This document shows, piece after piece, positions 34,572 to 43,486 of a stretch of 64,000 nt of DNA; within the stretch, counting starts at the first letter, position 1; every line of letters starts with the position of its first letter. Source of the DNA: Shewanella basaltis (GTDB lineage: Bacteria > Pseudomonadota > Gammaproteobacteria > Enterobacterales > Shewanellaceae); NCBI RefSeq assembly GCF_023283885.1, contig NZ_JAKILA010000017.1, positions 1 through 64,000 on the forward strand, given 5' to 3'. The notes below the pieces were generated by a model. The model searched no databases. It was not told the origin of the DNA and saw nothing but the letters and a program-made list of their open reading frames with translations. The translations under genes were made by a program, and so were the position numbers.

Positions 34572-35426
34572 ATGCTATCGCAACACACTTACCAGACGCT
34601 CACGGTCGACATTAACAATAAAGTCGCCCACATCGTGCTTAATCGACCAGATGAACTTAACTCAATGAATGTCGACTTTTGGCATGAATTTCCAAGCGTC
34701 ATCCAAGAGATTAACCATCAATCTGCGGCTCGTGCGATTGTGATCTCATCAACGGGTAAGCATTTTTGTGCCGGGATGGATTTAGCCGTGTTTAGCGCAA
34801 ACAACAGTAACGACAATATCGAATTAGGCCGTAAACACGAGCAATTACGCCGCCTAGTCCTTAAACTACAAGATTGCTTTAATGTCCTTGAAACCGTCCG
34901 CATGCCGGTACTTGTGGCCATACAAGGTGGCTGTATTGGCGGCGCCGTTGATATGGTCACTGCAGCCGATTGCCGTTATTGCACCAGCGACGCGTTTTTT
35001 AGCATAGAAGAAACCAAACTGGGTATGACTGCCGATGTGGGCACATTACAACGTTTACCAAAGCTTATCTCTATTGGCTTAGTAAAAGAACTCGCCTATA
35101 CAGGGCGCAGAATGCCTGCGGCAGAAGCCAAACAAGCCGGTTTAGTTAATCAAGTGTATGACGACCATGCGTCAATGCTTAGTGCTGTGTTAGGCATCGC
35201 AGCAGAAATGGCCGCCCGCTCGCCCTTAGCTGTCGCGGGTTGTAAAGAAATGATTAACTATGCCCGCGATCACAGTGTCGCCGACAGTTTAAATTATATG
35301 TCGGTGTGGCAAAGTGGCATGTTTCAACCACAAAACGACATGATGGAAATCTTTACAGCTAAAGCACAAAAGCGCGAACCGCAATTTGCTGAGCTGGCTA
35401 AAATTGATCCATCAAAAATATTTTAA
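34572..35426 (+). CDS. Crotonase, dienoyl-CoA isomerase (ECH1)-like
   Basis: 284-residue crotonase close to the peroxisomal ECH1 delta3,5-delta2,4-dienoyl-CoA isomerase. KHFCAGMDLAVF near 62-73 and QGGCIGGAVDMVTAADCRYC near 117-136 are the oxyanion region. FFSIEETKLGMTADVGTLQRL near 141-161 keeps the acidic pair (Glu and Asp) that shuttles protons in ECH1. Such an enzyme is needed when acyl chains have double bonds at odd positions. It begins 10 bases after the first crotonase gene. An enoyl-CoA hydratase role cannot be excluded. Confidence 0.88.
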   Translation: MLSQHTYQTLTVDINNKVAHIVLNRPDELNSMNVDFWHEFPSVIQEINHQSAARAIVISSTGKHFCAGMDLAVFSANNSNDNIELGRKHEQLRRLVLKLQDCFNVLETVRMPVLVAIQGGCIGGAVDMVTAADCRYCTSDAFFSIEETKLGMTADVGTLQRLPKLISIGLVKELAYTGRRMPAAEAKQAGLVNQVYDDHASMLSAVLGIAAEMAARSPLAVAGCKEMINYARDHSVADSLNYMSVWQSGMFQPQNDMMEIFTAKAQKREPQFAELAKIDPSKIF

Positions 35427-35514
35427 GCATAAAGCAATGTTGCGCCAATGCCAGTTAATACGAATTTAAGTGAATTAATTTAATCGATATGGCGCACACT
35501 TTATAGAGCAAACC

Positions 35515-36300
35515 ATGACAAAGCCATTAATTAACCTTGTGCATGCCAATGGCTTTCCCGCGGGAAGCTATAAAACATTGCTAACTGAATTTGAAAACGA
35601 CTATCGTACTGTTGCCCACAATCAATTTGGCCATAATACGCTGTACCCCATTCACAGCAACTGGCAACACCTTGTTACTGAATTAGTTGAATTTATTAAA
35701 AATAAAAATGAACCCGTGATTTGTATAGGTCACTCCTTTGGTGGCGTTATTTCATTTATAGCTGCCTGCCAACATCCTGAATTGTTTCGCGGATTAGTCA
35801 TGTTAGACCCACCTGTTGTCACCGGCGCGTTTTCGCATTTATTGCGTGTCATTAAACGTACACCGTTTATTGATACACTATCTCCCGCCGGTAAAGCTAA
35901 AACGCGGCAGAACCAATGGCCAGAAAACACCAATTTGGTTGAATATTTTTCACAGAAGAGTTTATTTAAAAACTTTGATCGCCGCTGCCTACAAGACTAT
36001 GTACATTCGGGAGCGATACGACGAAATCAACGCTTAGAACTGACCTTCTCTCCAGCCGTAGAAGCGGATATTTTTAGGCATTTACCAACAAATCTTAATA
36101 AGTACAAAAACAAGTTAACCGTACCTGCAAAACTGATTTATGGTGAAGACACCACTATTTTTCCAATTAAACATTTTAATCGCTTTGCCAAGCTCAATAA
36201 TATTGAATTAATCGCATTGCCAAAGGGCGGCCATATGTTTCCATTAGAACAGCCTGAAAACACCGCAGCCATAGTCAAAGAGATAATCAAAGATTGGTAA
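35515..36300 (+). CDS. Alpha/beta hydrolase
   Basis: 261-residue alpha/beta hydrolase. VHANGFPAGSY near residues 9-19 is the oxyanion loop. CIGHSFGGVIS near 71 carries the nucleophile Ser in GHSFGG. The acid lies in YGEDTTIFP near 209 and the His in PKGGHMFPLEQPE near 238. The Ser nucleophile distinguishes it from the epoxide hydrolase-like gene upstream and suggests an ester, lactone or thioester substrate. It is 88 bases after the dienoyl-CoA isomerase gene and shares its direction. Confidence 0.85.
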   Translation: MTKPLINLVHANGFPAGSYKTLLTEFENDYRTVAHNQFGHNTLYPIHSNWQHLVTELVEFIKNKNEPVICIGHSFGGVISFIAACQHPELFRGLVMLDPPVVTGAFSHLLRVIKRTPFIDTLSPAGKAKTRQNQWPENTNLVEYFSQKSLFKNFDRRCLQDYVHSGAIRRNQRLELTFSPAVEADIFRHLPTNLNKYKNKLTVPAKLIYGEDTTIFPIKHFNRFAKLNNIELIALPKGGHMFPLEQPENTAAIVKEIIKDW

Positions 36301-36341
36301 AGTACGTCGTACAGTGAGTCAATAAATAGGAGCACGCCGTT

Positions 36342-37442
36342 ATGAAAATAGCCACATTATTTACTGCCCTAACCTGTAATCTAGTGTTTATTGGCACAAC
36401 GATGGCTTTGCCTCTTGATAAAATACAACTCCCACAAGGGTTTAGTATTGATCTATATGCCGAGAATGTAGAAAATGCGCGACAGATGGCCCTTGGTGAA
36501 AATGGAACTGTTTTTGTAGGCAGTCGCAAAGCAGGCAAGGTTTATGCACTTATAGACAGCGATAATGACTTTAAAGCCGATAAAAAAATCATTATTGCGA
36601 AAGATTTGTTTATGCCATCCGGACTTGCGTACCATAACGGTAGTCTATACGTCGCTGAGGTGGATAAGATCTGGCGTTATCCAGCGATTGAGGCATCACT
36701 ACCCATTATTGCGAAACCCGAATTAGTTTTCGATAAACTGCCCAACAAAGCCCATCACGGCTGGAAATTTATTGCCTTTGGCCCAGATGGACACTTATAT
36801 ATTCCCGTAGGCGCACCCTGCAATGTATGTGAAAGTGATTTACCTTTTGCGTCCATCTTAAAACTCAATGTCGATACTAAACAAACCACGATTGTGGCTA
36901 AAGGTGTGCGTAATAGTGTTGGGTTTGATTTTCATCCCGTTACGGGCGAGTTATGGTTTACCGACAACGGCCGCGACATGATGGGCGACGATTTACCCGA
37001 CGATGAGCTTAATCATGCCACTCAAATTGGGCAACATTTTGGTTTTCCCTACGTGCACAACACAAACATTAATGATCCTGATTTCACAAACGCCGAAATA
37101 GCTAAACTCAACACACCTCCGGCATTAACGTTAGGTGCTCATGTTGCGGCATTAGGCATGGAGTTTTATCAAGGTAGTCAATTCCCTTCAGTTTTTCAGC
37201 AATCAATCTTAATTGCCCAGCATGGCTCATGGAACCGCACTAACAAAGTGGGCTATCGTGTTATGCAGGTTGAGCTTAAAGACAGTAAAGTCATTGCCTA
37301 CAAACCCTTCGCTACCGGCTGGCTTGACGGCGAGCAAAGCTGGGGCCGCCCTGTTGATGTAATGACCCTTACGGATGGCTCAATCTTAATATCAGATGAC
37401 TTTGCCAATGCAATTTATCGGGTGAGTTATACCAAGCAGTAA
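36342..37442 (+). CDS. Exported PQQ-dependent sugar/sorbosone dehydrogenase-like protein
   Basis: 366-residue exported six-bladed beta-propeller of the sorbosone/glucose dehydrogenase (GSDH) superfamily. The signal peptide is residues 1-22. KAHHGWKFIAFGPDGHLYIPVG near 140-161 and GVRNSVGFDFHPVTGELWFTDNGRD near 187-211 carry the His and Asp of the usual PQQ site. NVCESDLP includes a Cys pair context (CNVCE) in a loop. AQHGSWNR near 288 is a second conserved block. The cofactor is predicted from family, not proved. It ends the plus-strand run; no terminator is clear after it. Confidence 0.82.
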   Translation: MKIATLFTALTCNLVFIGTTMALPLDKIQLPQGFSIDLYAENVENARQMALGENGTVFVGSRKAGKVYALIDSDNDFKADKKIIIAKDLFMPSGLAYHNGSLYVAEVDKIWRYPAIEASLPIIAKPELVFDKLPNKAHHGWKFIAFGPDGHLYIPVGAPCNVCESDLPFASILKLNVDTKQTTIVAKGVRNSVGFDFHPVTGELWFTDNGRDMMGDDLPDDELNHATQIGQHFGFPYVHNTNINDPDFTNAEIAKLNTPPALTLGAHVAALGMEFYQGSQFPSVFQQSILIAQHGSWNRTNKVGYRVMQVELKDSKVIAYKPFATGWLDGEQSWGRPVDVMTLTDGSILISDDFANAIYRVSYTKQ

Positions 37443-37974
37443 CAGCACGTTAAGCCTTAACTCGTAGATGATAGAAAATTACTAACCTCTTTCTCGTCGT
37501 CCCGGCAGTGCTGTTGAGCCGGGATCCAGGTGTTTGTTTTGCTTTTAGTTTTGGCTAAGATATGTGTGGCGAAGATGTGCGTGAACTGCAGACTTTACAA
37601 AATCAAACCAATAATTCGCGTCCTAAACTTAATTGACATACCGAATACCACATTTGGAGAAAAGCGGTTTGAAAGTTTTATTTTATAAAAGTTTACCCTG
37701 ACCGACCGCGAAGTGTGTTTTGGTAATCACAATTAAAGGTCCTTGGCATAGCTTGACTCTTGTTTCCGGTGATGACCAGGGACACAGAAAATATTGAGTA
37801 ATGCCAAGCTCGAATAAATAGTTAAGAAAGCAGGATTATATTCACTAAGAGATGGATGGATCGCAGTTCATTATTGTAATAAATAGCTAACCAAAAAGTG
37901 AGTTAGGCTGTTCTGGTCTAATTCCATCTGACACTTAATTTTGAGACAGTATGTTAATAAATTAAGAGGTCTAT
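37443..37974. other. Gene-free region with a REP-like hairpin and the left end of an IS
   Basis: About 530 bases without a gene I can support. A GC-rich hairpin lies at 37501-37523 and the left part of an IS3-family element begins near 37909. The middle has no ORF or clear repeat. Confidence 0.5.
37501..37523. repeat. REP-like palindrome
   Basis: CCCGGC at 37501-37506 pairs with GCCGGG at 37518-37523, flanked by CGTCGT and ATCCAG. The pattern CGT-CCCGGC-loop-GCCGGG-ATCC is the look of common bacterial intergenic palindromes. Only one copy is in this window. Confidence 0.55.
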
Positions 37975-38275
37975 ATGAGTTTAAAGCAATCACACAAGAG
38001 TTATCCGCAGGCATTTAAAGATGAAGCAGTATTGATGGTGCTGGACCAAGGCTACAGTGTTGCTGATGCGGCAAAATCTCTAGGGGTTGGCATTAGCCTG
38101 CTTTACAAGTGGAAAGAAAAGTACGAGGCCCAACGGCAAGGCATCGCCTTAGAAGAGTCTGAGCGCGATGAACTTAAGCGATTGCGTAAAGAAAACAAAG
38201 AATTACGCATGGAGAAAGAAATACTAAAAAAGGCAAGCGCCTTCTTTGCGAAAGAAATGAAATGAAATGAAATGA
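37909..38275 (+). mobile_element. Truncated IS3-family insertion sequence
   Basis: A left end, starting near TGTTCTGGTCTAATTCC at ~37910 and running through TGAGACAG, precedes an intact orfA. The slippery run AAAAAAG at 38226-38232 followed by a short hairpin is the usual site of the -1 frameshift that makes the OrfAB transposase. OrfB and the right end are missing; sequence passes after a (GAAAT)4 run at ~38256-38275 into the cassette remnant. The element cannot move by itself. Confidence 0.75.
37975..38265 (+). CDS. IS3-family transposase OrfA
   Basis: 96-residue OrfA. The N-terminal helix-turn-helix is YPQAFKDEAVLMVLDQGYSV then DAAKSLGVGISLLYKWKEKY (residues ~11-50), followed by a leucine-zipper region (ERDELKRLRKENKELRMEKE, ~62-81) and the family ending ILKKASAFFAKEMK. 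The HTH binds the IS ends and the zipper dimerises with OrfAB. With orfB gone, it can only act as a repressor-like protein, if at all. Confidence 0.9.
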   Translation: MSLKQSHKSYPQAFKDEAVLMVLDQGYSVADAAKSLGVGISLLYKWKEKYEAQRQGIALEESERDELKRLRKENKELRMEKEILKKASAFFAKEMK

Positions 38276-38295
38276 ACAACATGCACTTGTTAGGC
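38268..38295 (-). other. Truncated attC-like site at the 3' end of the cassette
   Basis: On the minus strand, GCCTAAC at 38295-38289, eight bases after the cassette gene stop, followed by AAG, is the standard 5' boundary (RYYYAAC) of an integron attC. The site then runs into the (GAAAT)n end of the IS remnant after about 20 bases, so most of the attC is lost. Confidence 0.55.
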
Positions 38296-38302
38296 ATTGG
38301 GG

Positions 38303-38866
38303 TTACTCCGGTCTCAGTTTTAATTTGATAACACCTATAGTTTCCCGAAACTCGGTATTATCACCTTCTTTATTAATGGCGCTTATCTCTTTTAGCAATG
38401 ATTCAGCAAGGGGTATTTCCTTGCCAGAGTAATTATATATTTTGAAAGAACCATCATGTGTTTGGATTGCGTAATATTCAGACTCACTGTCTGGGAAGCG
38501 TGCGAAAAGAAATGGTGCAGGCGGCCTTGAAGGAAAACCACCTAATGGAGGCAGCAACCAAAAACTAATGTGATAAATTCGCTCACCAAGATTTATCTCA
38601 AAATTTCCATTTTCATCAGTTTTCGCGACAAATCGATGGTCTGTGTAGCCGAAATCCTCCGGGCTATTCATGAGTAAATCTAAGCCCCCCAAACCGTATG
38701 CTGCTGGAAGCATAAACTCAATCTGCTTATTTGCTACTGGCTTATCCGCTGACGAAACCACAGAGCCACTTATTTTTAAATTTCCAATTGCACTTCCAGG
38801 TGCAACGCAGCCTTGCAATGCAAGAAGTGAAATCAACAGAAATGTATAGATAGTATTTCGATGCAT
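38303..38866 (-). CDS. Lipoprotein of unknown role in an integron-like gene cassette
   Basis: 187-residue predicted lipoprotein when started at the ATG at 38866. The signal peptide ends in the lipobox LLALQGC with Cys at ~19. Residues ~30-125 (KISGSVVSSADKPVANKQIEF, KTDENGNFEINLG) look like a carboxypeptidase regulatory-like beta-sandwich. The rest is not recognised. The earlier in-frame start at 38935 would read through the cassette boundary and is rejected. On its own strand, GTTAGGC ends 5 bases before the ATG and GCCTAAC follows the stop, the layout of a gene cassette. It is on the opposite strand to the IS remnant. Confidence 0.7.
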   Translation of the reverse strand: MHRNTIYTFLLISLLALQGCVAPGSAIGNLKISGSVVSSADKPVANKQIEFMLPAAYGLGGLDLLMNSPEDFGYTDHRFVAKTDENGNFEINLGERIYHISFWLLPPLGGFPSRPPAPFLFARFPDSESEYYAIQTHDGSFKIYNYSGKEIPLAESLLKEISAINKEGDNTEFRETIGVIKLKLRPE

Positions 38867-38871
38867 AAGAT

Positions 38872-38922
38872 GCCTAACGCTTATTGAAGGGCTCACCCGA
38901 TAATGTAGGCCCTTTAACTTAT
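38872..38922 (-). other. Candidate 3' part of an attC (or attI) site before the cassette gene
   Basis: On the minus strand this ends in GCGTTAGGC (38880-38872), which fits the GTTRRRY recombination point. Inside, AAGGGC (plus 38887-38892) pairs with GCCCTT (38909-38914), giving the imperfect hairpin expected of attC. A matching GCCTAAC left boundary is not evident, so it may be decayed. Confidence 0.5.
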
Positions 38923-39425
38923 TGATTAATATCATCCTACATTTACTATCTTATTGATGTAAAGCCGTTTTATTTAACTTCACTGACAAATAAAAGCGGG
39001 CTTGCACGTTAAAAGTGGATTCAATATTCGACAAAAAATAAAAACAATTTAATTTCAATACATTACAAAATTCACGATTTATTATTCATACTACTTTAGT
39101 TTACATATTAGCCGATTCAACTTAAAAACACGTCAAAACCATTACAACTGTTTTTATTCACAGTACACACTACATAAAGGTGGAAGGCATGGCTAACACT
39201 GGATATGTATCCGACATTTATAAGCCAGATACAGATAAAGTTTAATGCTGGGCAATCACCATCTAAATGATACGTTTTTTAATATCTTTCGTATGAGGCG
39301 CTGAGGGGTTGCAAAGGCTGATTTATGAACAAGAAAGCGCTTTACCCATGCTCTGGTGTGCGCGAAGCACCACGACGTTAGTGGCCGCAGGCCATATATC
39401 AAGCAATGCATGACATACAGCTATT
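38923..39425. other. Gene-free AT-rich region
   Basis: About 500 bases with no supported gene. The right end has a hairpin, CAGCTATT (39418-39425) with AATAGCTG (39432-39439), that spans the stop of the SGNH hydrolase gene and may end its transcript weakly. Nothing else is recognised. Confidence 0.5.
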
Positions 39426-40220
39426 TTATTCAATAGCTGCAGATTTAATTCCATCCACTATTTGCTCTACCACTAAACCCGCCCATGCATTATAAATCGG
39501 TGCGCCTGGGTGAAATCCATCGCTGGCCATAACCTGGCGCATAAAGTCGAGCATGCTTATCTCGGGCTGTGGGTTGTCTAATGGCAACGTAATCATGGTA
39601 AATTGACTCGTCTGATTGCCCTGCTGCTGATTAAGCTTGAGTATTAATTGCTGTAAACGATGGTTAAATTGGTTGGCACGTTTGCCTAAACTCCACCGTA
39701 ATGGATTGGGCAAAACGGGAAACAGCCCTAAGGGTGGCAATGCTGTGACTAAAATTTGTTTTGGTGTATAGCGCTTTTTAAGCAATGTAAACAATGCTTG
39801 TTGTTGTAAAAGCCACTTTTCACAACTCACCGATGAAGTAATATCATTGACTCCTAATGAGGTGACGATGACATCATAATGCCCTTGCCCGAGCACGGGA
39901 TGATCAGTGTCAATTTGTTGTATCGCTTTTAAGGTACTTGATGTGGTTGCCCCTGTTTTAGCAAATAAAGCGTAATTGACATCTACTTTGGGGCTTAATT
40001 GCTCAAGGATTTGGCCCAATAACGCCTCACTTTGATTTGTCACCCCAACGCCTGCTGCTGCAGAGTCTCCTAAAATCAATAATTTTAACGTGGGGTTTGG
40101 CCCGGTTTGACCGACACGTTCGCCTTCTGGCTCTGCAAGTCTTGGGGTTGTGCGGCGCACTTTGAGCCCTTGTAATATCAACACAGGGGCCAACATAATC
40201 GATAATCCGTGATACAACAT
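39426..40220 (-). CDS. SGNH/GDSL-family hydrolase
   Basis: 264-residue lipase/esterase-like enzyme. An N-terminal hydrophobic stretch (YHGLSIMLAPVLILQGL) may anchor it. Block I LILGDSAAAGVGV near 48-60 holds the catalytic Ser; block III SLGVNDI near 125 holds the Asn; block V SDGFHPGAPIY near 238 holds the Asp-His pair. All four SGNH residues are present. It lies 38 bases after the VWA gene on the same strand, so it probably ends that operon. Confidence 0.87.
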   Translation of the reverse strand: MLYHGLSIMLAPVLILQGLKVRRTTPRLAEPEGERVGQTGPNPTLKLLILGDSAAAGVGVTNQSEALLGQILEQLSPKVDVNYALFAKTGATTSSTLKAIQQIDTDHPVLGQGHYDVIVTSLGVNDITSSVSCEKWLLQQQALFTLLKKRYTPKQILVTALPPLGLFPVLPNPLRWSLGKRANQFNHRLQQLILKLNQQQGNQTSQFTMITLPLDNPQPEISMLDFMRQVMASDGFHPGAPIYNAWAGLVVEQIVDGIKSAAIE

Positions 40221-40258
40221 AGCTGTCCTTAATATGAATTAACTAACCTGATATGAGA

Positions 40259-41431
40259 TTAACTCAAGTCTTTAATGGCCCGGCCTATGCCATCGACGGT
40301 CAAAGGGTACATTTTGTTGCCAACCAGCTTTTGTATTATCGAAATTGAATGATGAACGTGCCAATACTGCTCTGGTTGCGGATTCAGCCATGCCACTTTA
40401 TTAAAATGTCCTAGTAATCGATTCATGTATTCGATACCCGGTTTCTCGTTCCAATGCTCGACACTGCCACCTTTTGCGATAATTTCGTAAGGCCCCATGG
40501 TCGCATCGCCAACAAATATCACTTTGTAATCGGCCCCAAATGTTCTAATGACTTCTTCTAAATCAATCACTTTGTCAAAGCGGCGGTGATTGTCTTGCCA
40601 CACTTTTTCATACAAACAATTATGAAAGTAAAAAAAACGTAAATGTTTAAATTCGCTGTGTGCGGCAGAAAATAACTCTTCACAGGTATGTATGTAATCG
40701 TCCATTGAGCCACCGATATCAAAAAACATCAGCACTTTTACCGCATTATGGCGCTCTGGCTCCATGTGTACGTCGAGCAGGCCGCCATTTTGAGCGGTTG
40801 AGCGAATAGTGGTATTAATATCGAGTTTTTCACTGGCACCTGTTCGAGCAAATTTACGTAACTTTTTAAGGGCCAATTTAATATTACGGGTGCCAAGCTC
40901 TCGGTCCTGGTCAAAGTTTTTAAACTCGCGCTTATCCCAGACTTTCACCGCACTGTAATTGCGGTTTTTATCCTGACCCACTCGTATGCCTTCAGGGTTA
41001 TAGCCGTAAGCACCAAATGGCGATGTTCCCCCTGTACCGACCCACTTGTTGCCGCCTGCGTGACGTTTTTTTTGTTCTTCTAAACGTTCTTTTAAGGCTT
41101 TCATCAGCTCATCAAGCCCGCCTAGGGCGTTAAGTTTGTCCTTTTCTTCTTGAGAAAGGTGCTTTTCAAACTCTTTTCTCAACCACTCTTCTGGCAAAAT
41201 TTTATCAAAAATATCAATACTCTCTATGCCTTTGAAGTATTCAGCAAAGGCATTGTCGTACTTGTCGTAGTGTATTTCGTCTTTAACCATGACAATTTTA
41301 GCCAGGTGATAAAACGCTTCGACATCGGCAAACACAACCCCAGTTTTTAATGCCGTAATTAAATCGAGTAGCTCACGTAAGCTACAAGGTACTTTGTGCT
41401 TTTTTAGGGTCAGAAAAAAATCAATAAACAC
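40259..41431 (-). CDS. VWA-domain protein, CoxE-like, partner of MoxR
   Basis: 390-residue cytoplasmic protein. Residues ~215-350 form a von Willebrand A fold with the MIDAS signature DIGGSMDDY near 243. The N-terminal half is helical, with a Lys/Glu-rich segment (EKHLSQEEKDKL, MKALKERLEEQKKR) near 95-125. The start is a GTG at 41431, 6 bases after the MoxR stop, supported by an AGGTAG site. Paired MoxR ATPase and VWA proteins act together as chaperones that insert metals or mature enzyme complexes, but the client here is unknown. Confidence 0.87.
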   Translation of the reverse strand: MFIDFFLTLKKHKVPCSLRELLDLITALKTGVVFADVEAFYHLAKIVMVKDEIHYDKYDNAFAEYFKGIESIDIFDKILPEEWLRKEFEKHLSQEEKDKLNALGGLDELMKALKERLEEQKKRHAGGNKWVGTGGTSPFGAYGYNPEGIRVGQDKNRNYSAVKVWDKREFKNFDQDRELGTRNIKLALKKLRKFARTGASEKLDINTTIRSTAQNGGLLDVHMEPERHNAVKVLMFFDIGGSMDDYIHTCEELFSAAHSEFKHLRFFYFHNCLYEKVWQDNHRRFDKVIDLEEVIRTFGADYKVIFVGDATMGPYEIIAKGGSVEHWNEKPGIEYMNRLLGHFNKVAWLNPQPEQYWHVHHSISIIQKLVGNKMYPLTVDGIGRAIKDLS

Positions 41432-41437
41432 GCTGTT

Positions 41438-42271
41438 CTACCTGTTTCTGCGGCTCATGAAAGCAAGCTTTTCAATTAACGAAACGTCTTGTTCATTTTT
41501 AAGCAAGGCGCCAAACAAAGGAATAATATCCGATTGTTTGTCGAGCAAGGTTGCTTGGGAAATATCATCAGACATGAGTAGCTTTATCCAGTCTATCAAT
41601 TCTGATGTAGACGGTTTCTTCTTAATACCATTAAGATCACGTAATTCAAAAAACACCTCTAATGCTTGCTGTAAAAGTTGCTGTTTAACATTGGGGTGAT
41701 GCACGTCGATAATCTTGGCCATTTCCTCTTTGGTGGGAAACTTAATGTAATGAAAAAAACAGCGCCTTAAGAAGGCATCGGGAAGCTCTTTTTCATTATT
41801 TGACGTAATGATAATAATGGGTCGTTGTTTAGCTTTGATAAGTTGTTGGGTTTCATACACATAAAACTCCATTTTATCGAGCTCTTGCAGCAAGTCGTTA
41901 GGAAACTCAATGTCGGCCTTATCGATTTCATCAATCAATAAAATGGGGCGTTGTTGTTCTTCAAATGCCTGCCACAACTTACCTTTAACGATGTAGTTGC
42001 TAATGTCATGTACACGGGCATCGCCTAATTGGCTGTCACGCAGGCGAGATACGGCATCGTACTCATACAAACCTTGTTGGGCTTTCGTGGTCGATTTAAT
42101 GTGCCATTGATACAGTTTACAATTAAGTGAGCGCGCTAATTCTTCTGCTAACTGAGTTTTACCGGTACCCGGTTCGCCCTTAATGAGTAACGGCTTTTCT
42201 AAGGCAATGGCTGCATTAACGGCTAATGTCAGTTCGTTGGAGGCAATATAGTTATCTGTACTTTTAAACAT
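41438..42271 (-). CDS. MoxR-family AAA+ ATPase
   Basis: 277-residue AAA+ ATPase. Walker A GEPGTGKTQLAEEL near residue 27, Walker B LLIDEIDKAD near 92, sensor 1 IIITSNNEKELPDAFLRRC near 130-150 with the arginine finger at the RRC. I set the start at the ATG at 42271 (MFKSTDNYIASNEL), where AAAGG lies upstream, rather than a start at 42322 that adds 17 unlike residues. It forms an operon with the VWA gene immediately downstream. Confidence 0.9.
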   Translation of the reverse strand: MFKSTDNYIASNELTLAVNAAIALEKPLLIKGEPGTGKTQLAEELARSLNCKLYQWHIKSTTKAQQGLYEYDAVSRLRDSQLGDARVHDISNYIVKGKLWQAFEEQQRPILLIDEIDKADIEFPNDLLQELDKMEFYVYETQQLIKAKQRPIIIITSNNEKELPDAFLRRCFFHYIKFPTKEEMAKIIDVHHPNVKQQLLQQALEVFFELRDLNGIKKKPSTSELIDWIKLLMSDDISQATLLDKQSDIIPLFGALLKNEQDVSLIEKLAFMSRRNR

Positions 42272-42415
42272 GGTCGACCTTTTTTTGTCACTTTGTCGTC
42301 GCAAAGCCGTGGTATTTATCAAAATGATTAATGGTTATAGCAGCATTTACCCTCAATCAGCTTGAAGAGAAGTATTTCAACCCTTCAGCTAGGTGCGTAA
42401 GTGCTGCGATACCAC

Positions 42416-43414
42416 TTACAGTTTGACGATTAACTTGCCCTTGTTTTTACCGGTAAAAAACAAATTTAACCCGGTCATTGCTGACTCAAGTCCCTCTAAA
42501 ACATGCGCGCGATGCTTGATTTGCCCTTTCATAACATATGGCGTTAATTTTTCCAGTAGTGCGGGTACATCCCCAAAGTGGTCTGGCATAGTAAAGCCTT
42601 GAATCGTTAAGCGCTTTTTAATCACCTGGATCCAATTTGGGCCTAAGTCGGGTACCGCTTTAGCATAATCGGCAATCATGCCACACACCACAATACGGCC
42701 GTGGGCGTTCATTTTAGCAAACACATGATGCTGAATCGGCCCGCCGGTATTTTCAAAATAAATATCAACGCCCCTTGGCGCTAATTCTGCTAATTTGGCT
42801 GCTATATCATCTGTTTTGTAATTAATGGCACCGTCAAAACCTAATTCGTTTACAATCCACTGCGCTTTTTCATCGCTGCCAACAACACCAATGACCGTTA
42901 ATCCATCTGCTTTAGCCAGTTGACCCACAATAGAGCCTACCGATCCCGCCGCCCCAGACACCACAATGGTTTCGCCCTTTTTAGGTTTACCCACATTAAA
43001 AAGCCCTTGAGTAGCCGTTAAGCCTGGTAACGCAAAAACTGACAATATGGCTTCATCGGGTAATGGCGCGGTCACTTTGTTTAATCCTTGGCCTGTACTT
43101 AAAAAATATTCTTGCCAGCCCATCATGCCCATGACTCTATCGCCCACTTTAAAGTTTGGGTGATTGCTCTCAACTACTTCACCAATCCCTGAGCTGCGCA
43201 TCACCTCGCCTAACTCAACGGGTGGAATATAGCTTTCTGTGTCTGGGCTCATCCAACCAAACATGGCCGGATCTAACGACATGTGGCTTTGTTTCACTAA
43301 AAACTGCCCCTGCTCGACACTTGGCATCGGCTTTTGTACTACGTCAAATAATTCTGGGCCAATTGGGCCACCTTGAGGGCGGGCGATAAGATTGATTGCT
43401 GTATAGGTATTCAT
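42416..43414 (-). CDS. NADP-dependent zinc-free MDR oxidoreductase (CurA/LTB4 dehydrogenase type)
   Basis: 332-residue medium-chain reductase. The nucleotide fold is VVSGAAGSVGSIVGQLAK near 150-167. YFENTGGPIQHHVFAKM near 230 and GRIVVCGMIADY near 250 are typical of the leukotriene B4 dehydrogenase/CurA/YncB group, which reduces the C=C of enones and enals with NADPH. No structural-zinc Cys cluster is present. It follows the patatin gene by 72 bases on the same strand. Confidence 0.88.
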   Translation of the reverse strand: MNTYTAINLIARPQGGPIGPELFDVVQKPMPSVEQGQFLVKQSHMSLDPAMFGWMSPDTESYIPPVELGEVMRSSGIGEVVESNHPNFKVGDRVMGMMGWQEYFLSTGQGLNKVTAPLPDEAILSVFALPGLTATQGLFNVGKPKKGETIVVSGAAGSVGSIVGQLAKADGLTVIGVVGSDEKAQWIVNELGFDGAINYKTDDIAAKLAELAPRGVDIYFENTGGPIQHHVFAKMNAHGRIVVCGMIADYAKAVPDLGPNWIQVIKKRLTIQGFTMPDHFGDVPALLEKLTPYVMKGQIKHRAHVLEGLESAMTGLNLFFTGKNKGKLIVKL

Positions 43415-43486
43415 GTCATTCTCTCTGTCGATGTTTGTGTTGCCGTCAATGGCTTGATAGTTAATTTGTTTTACTGTTTATAAGGA

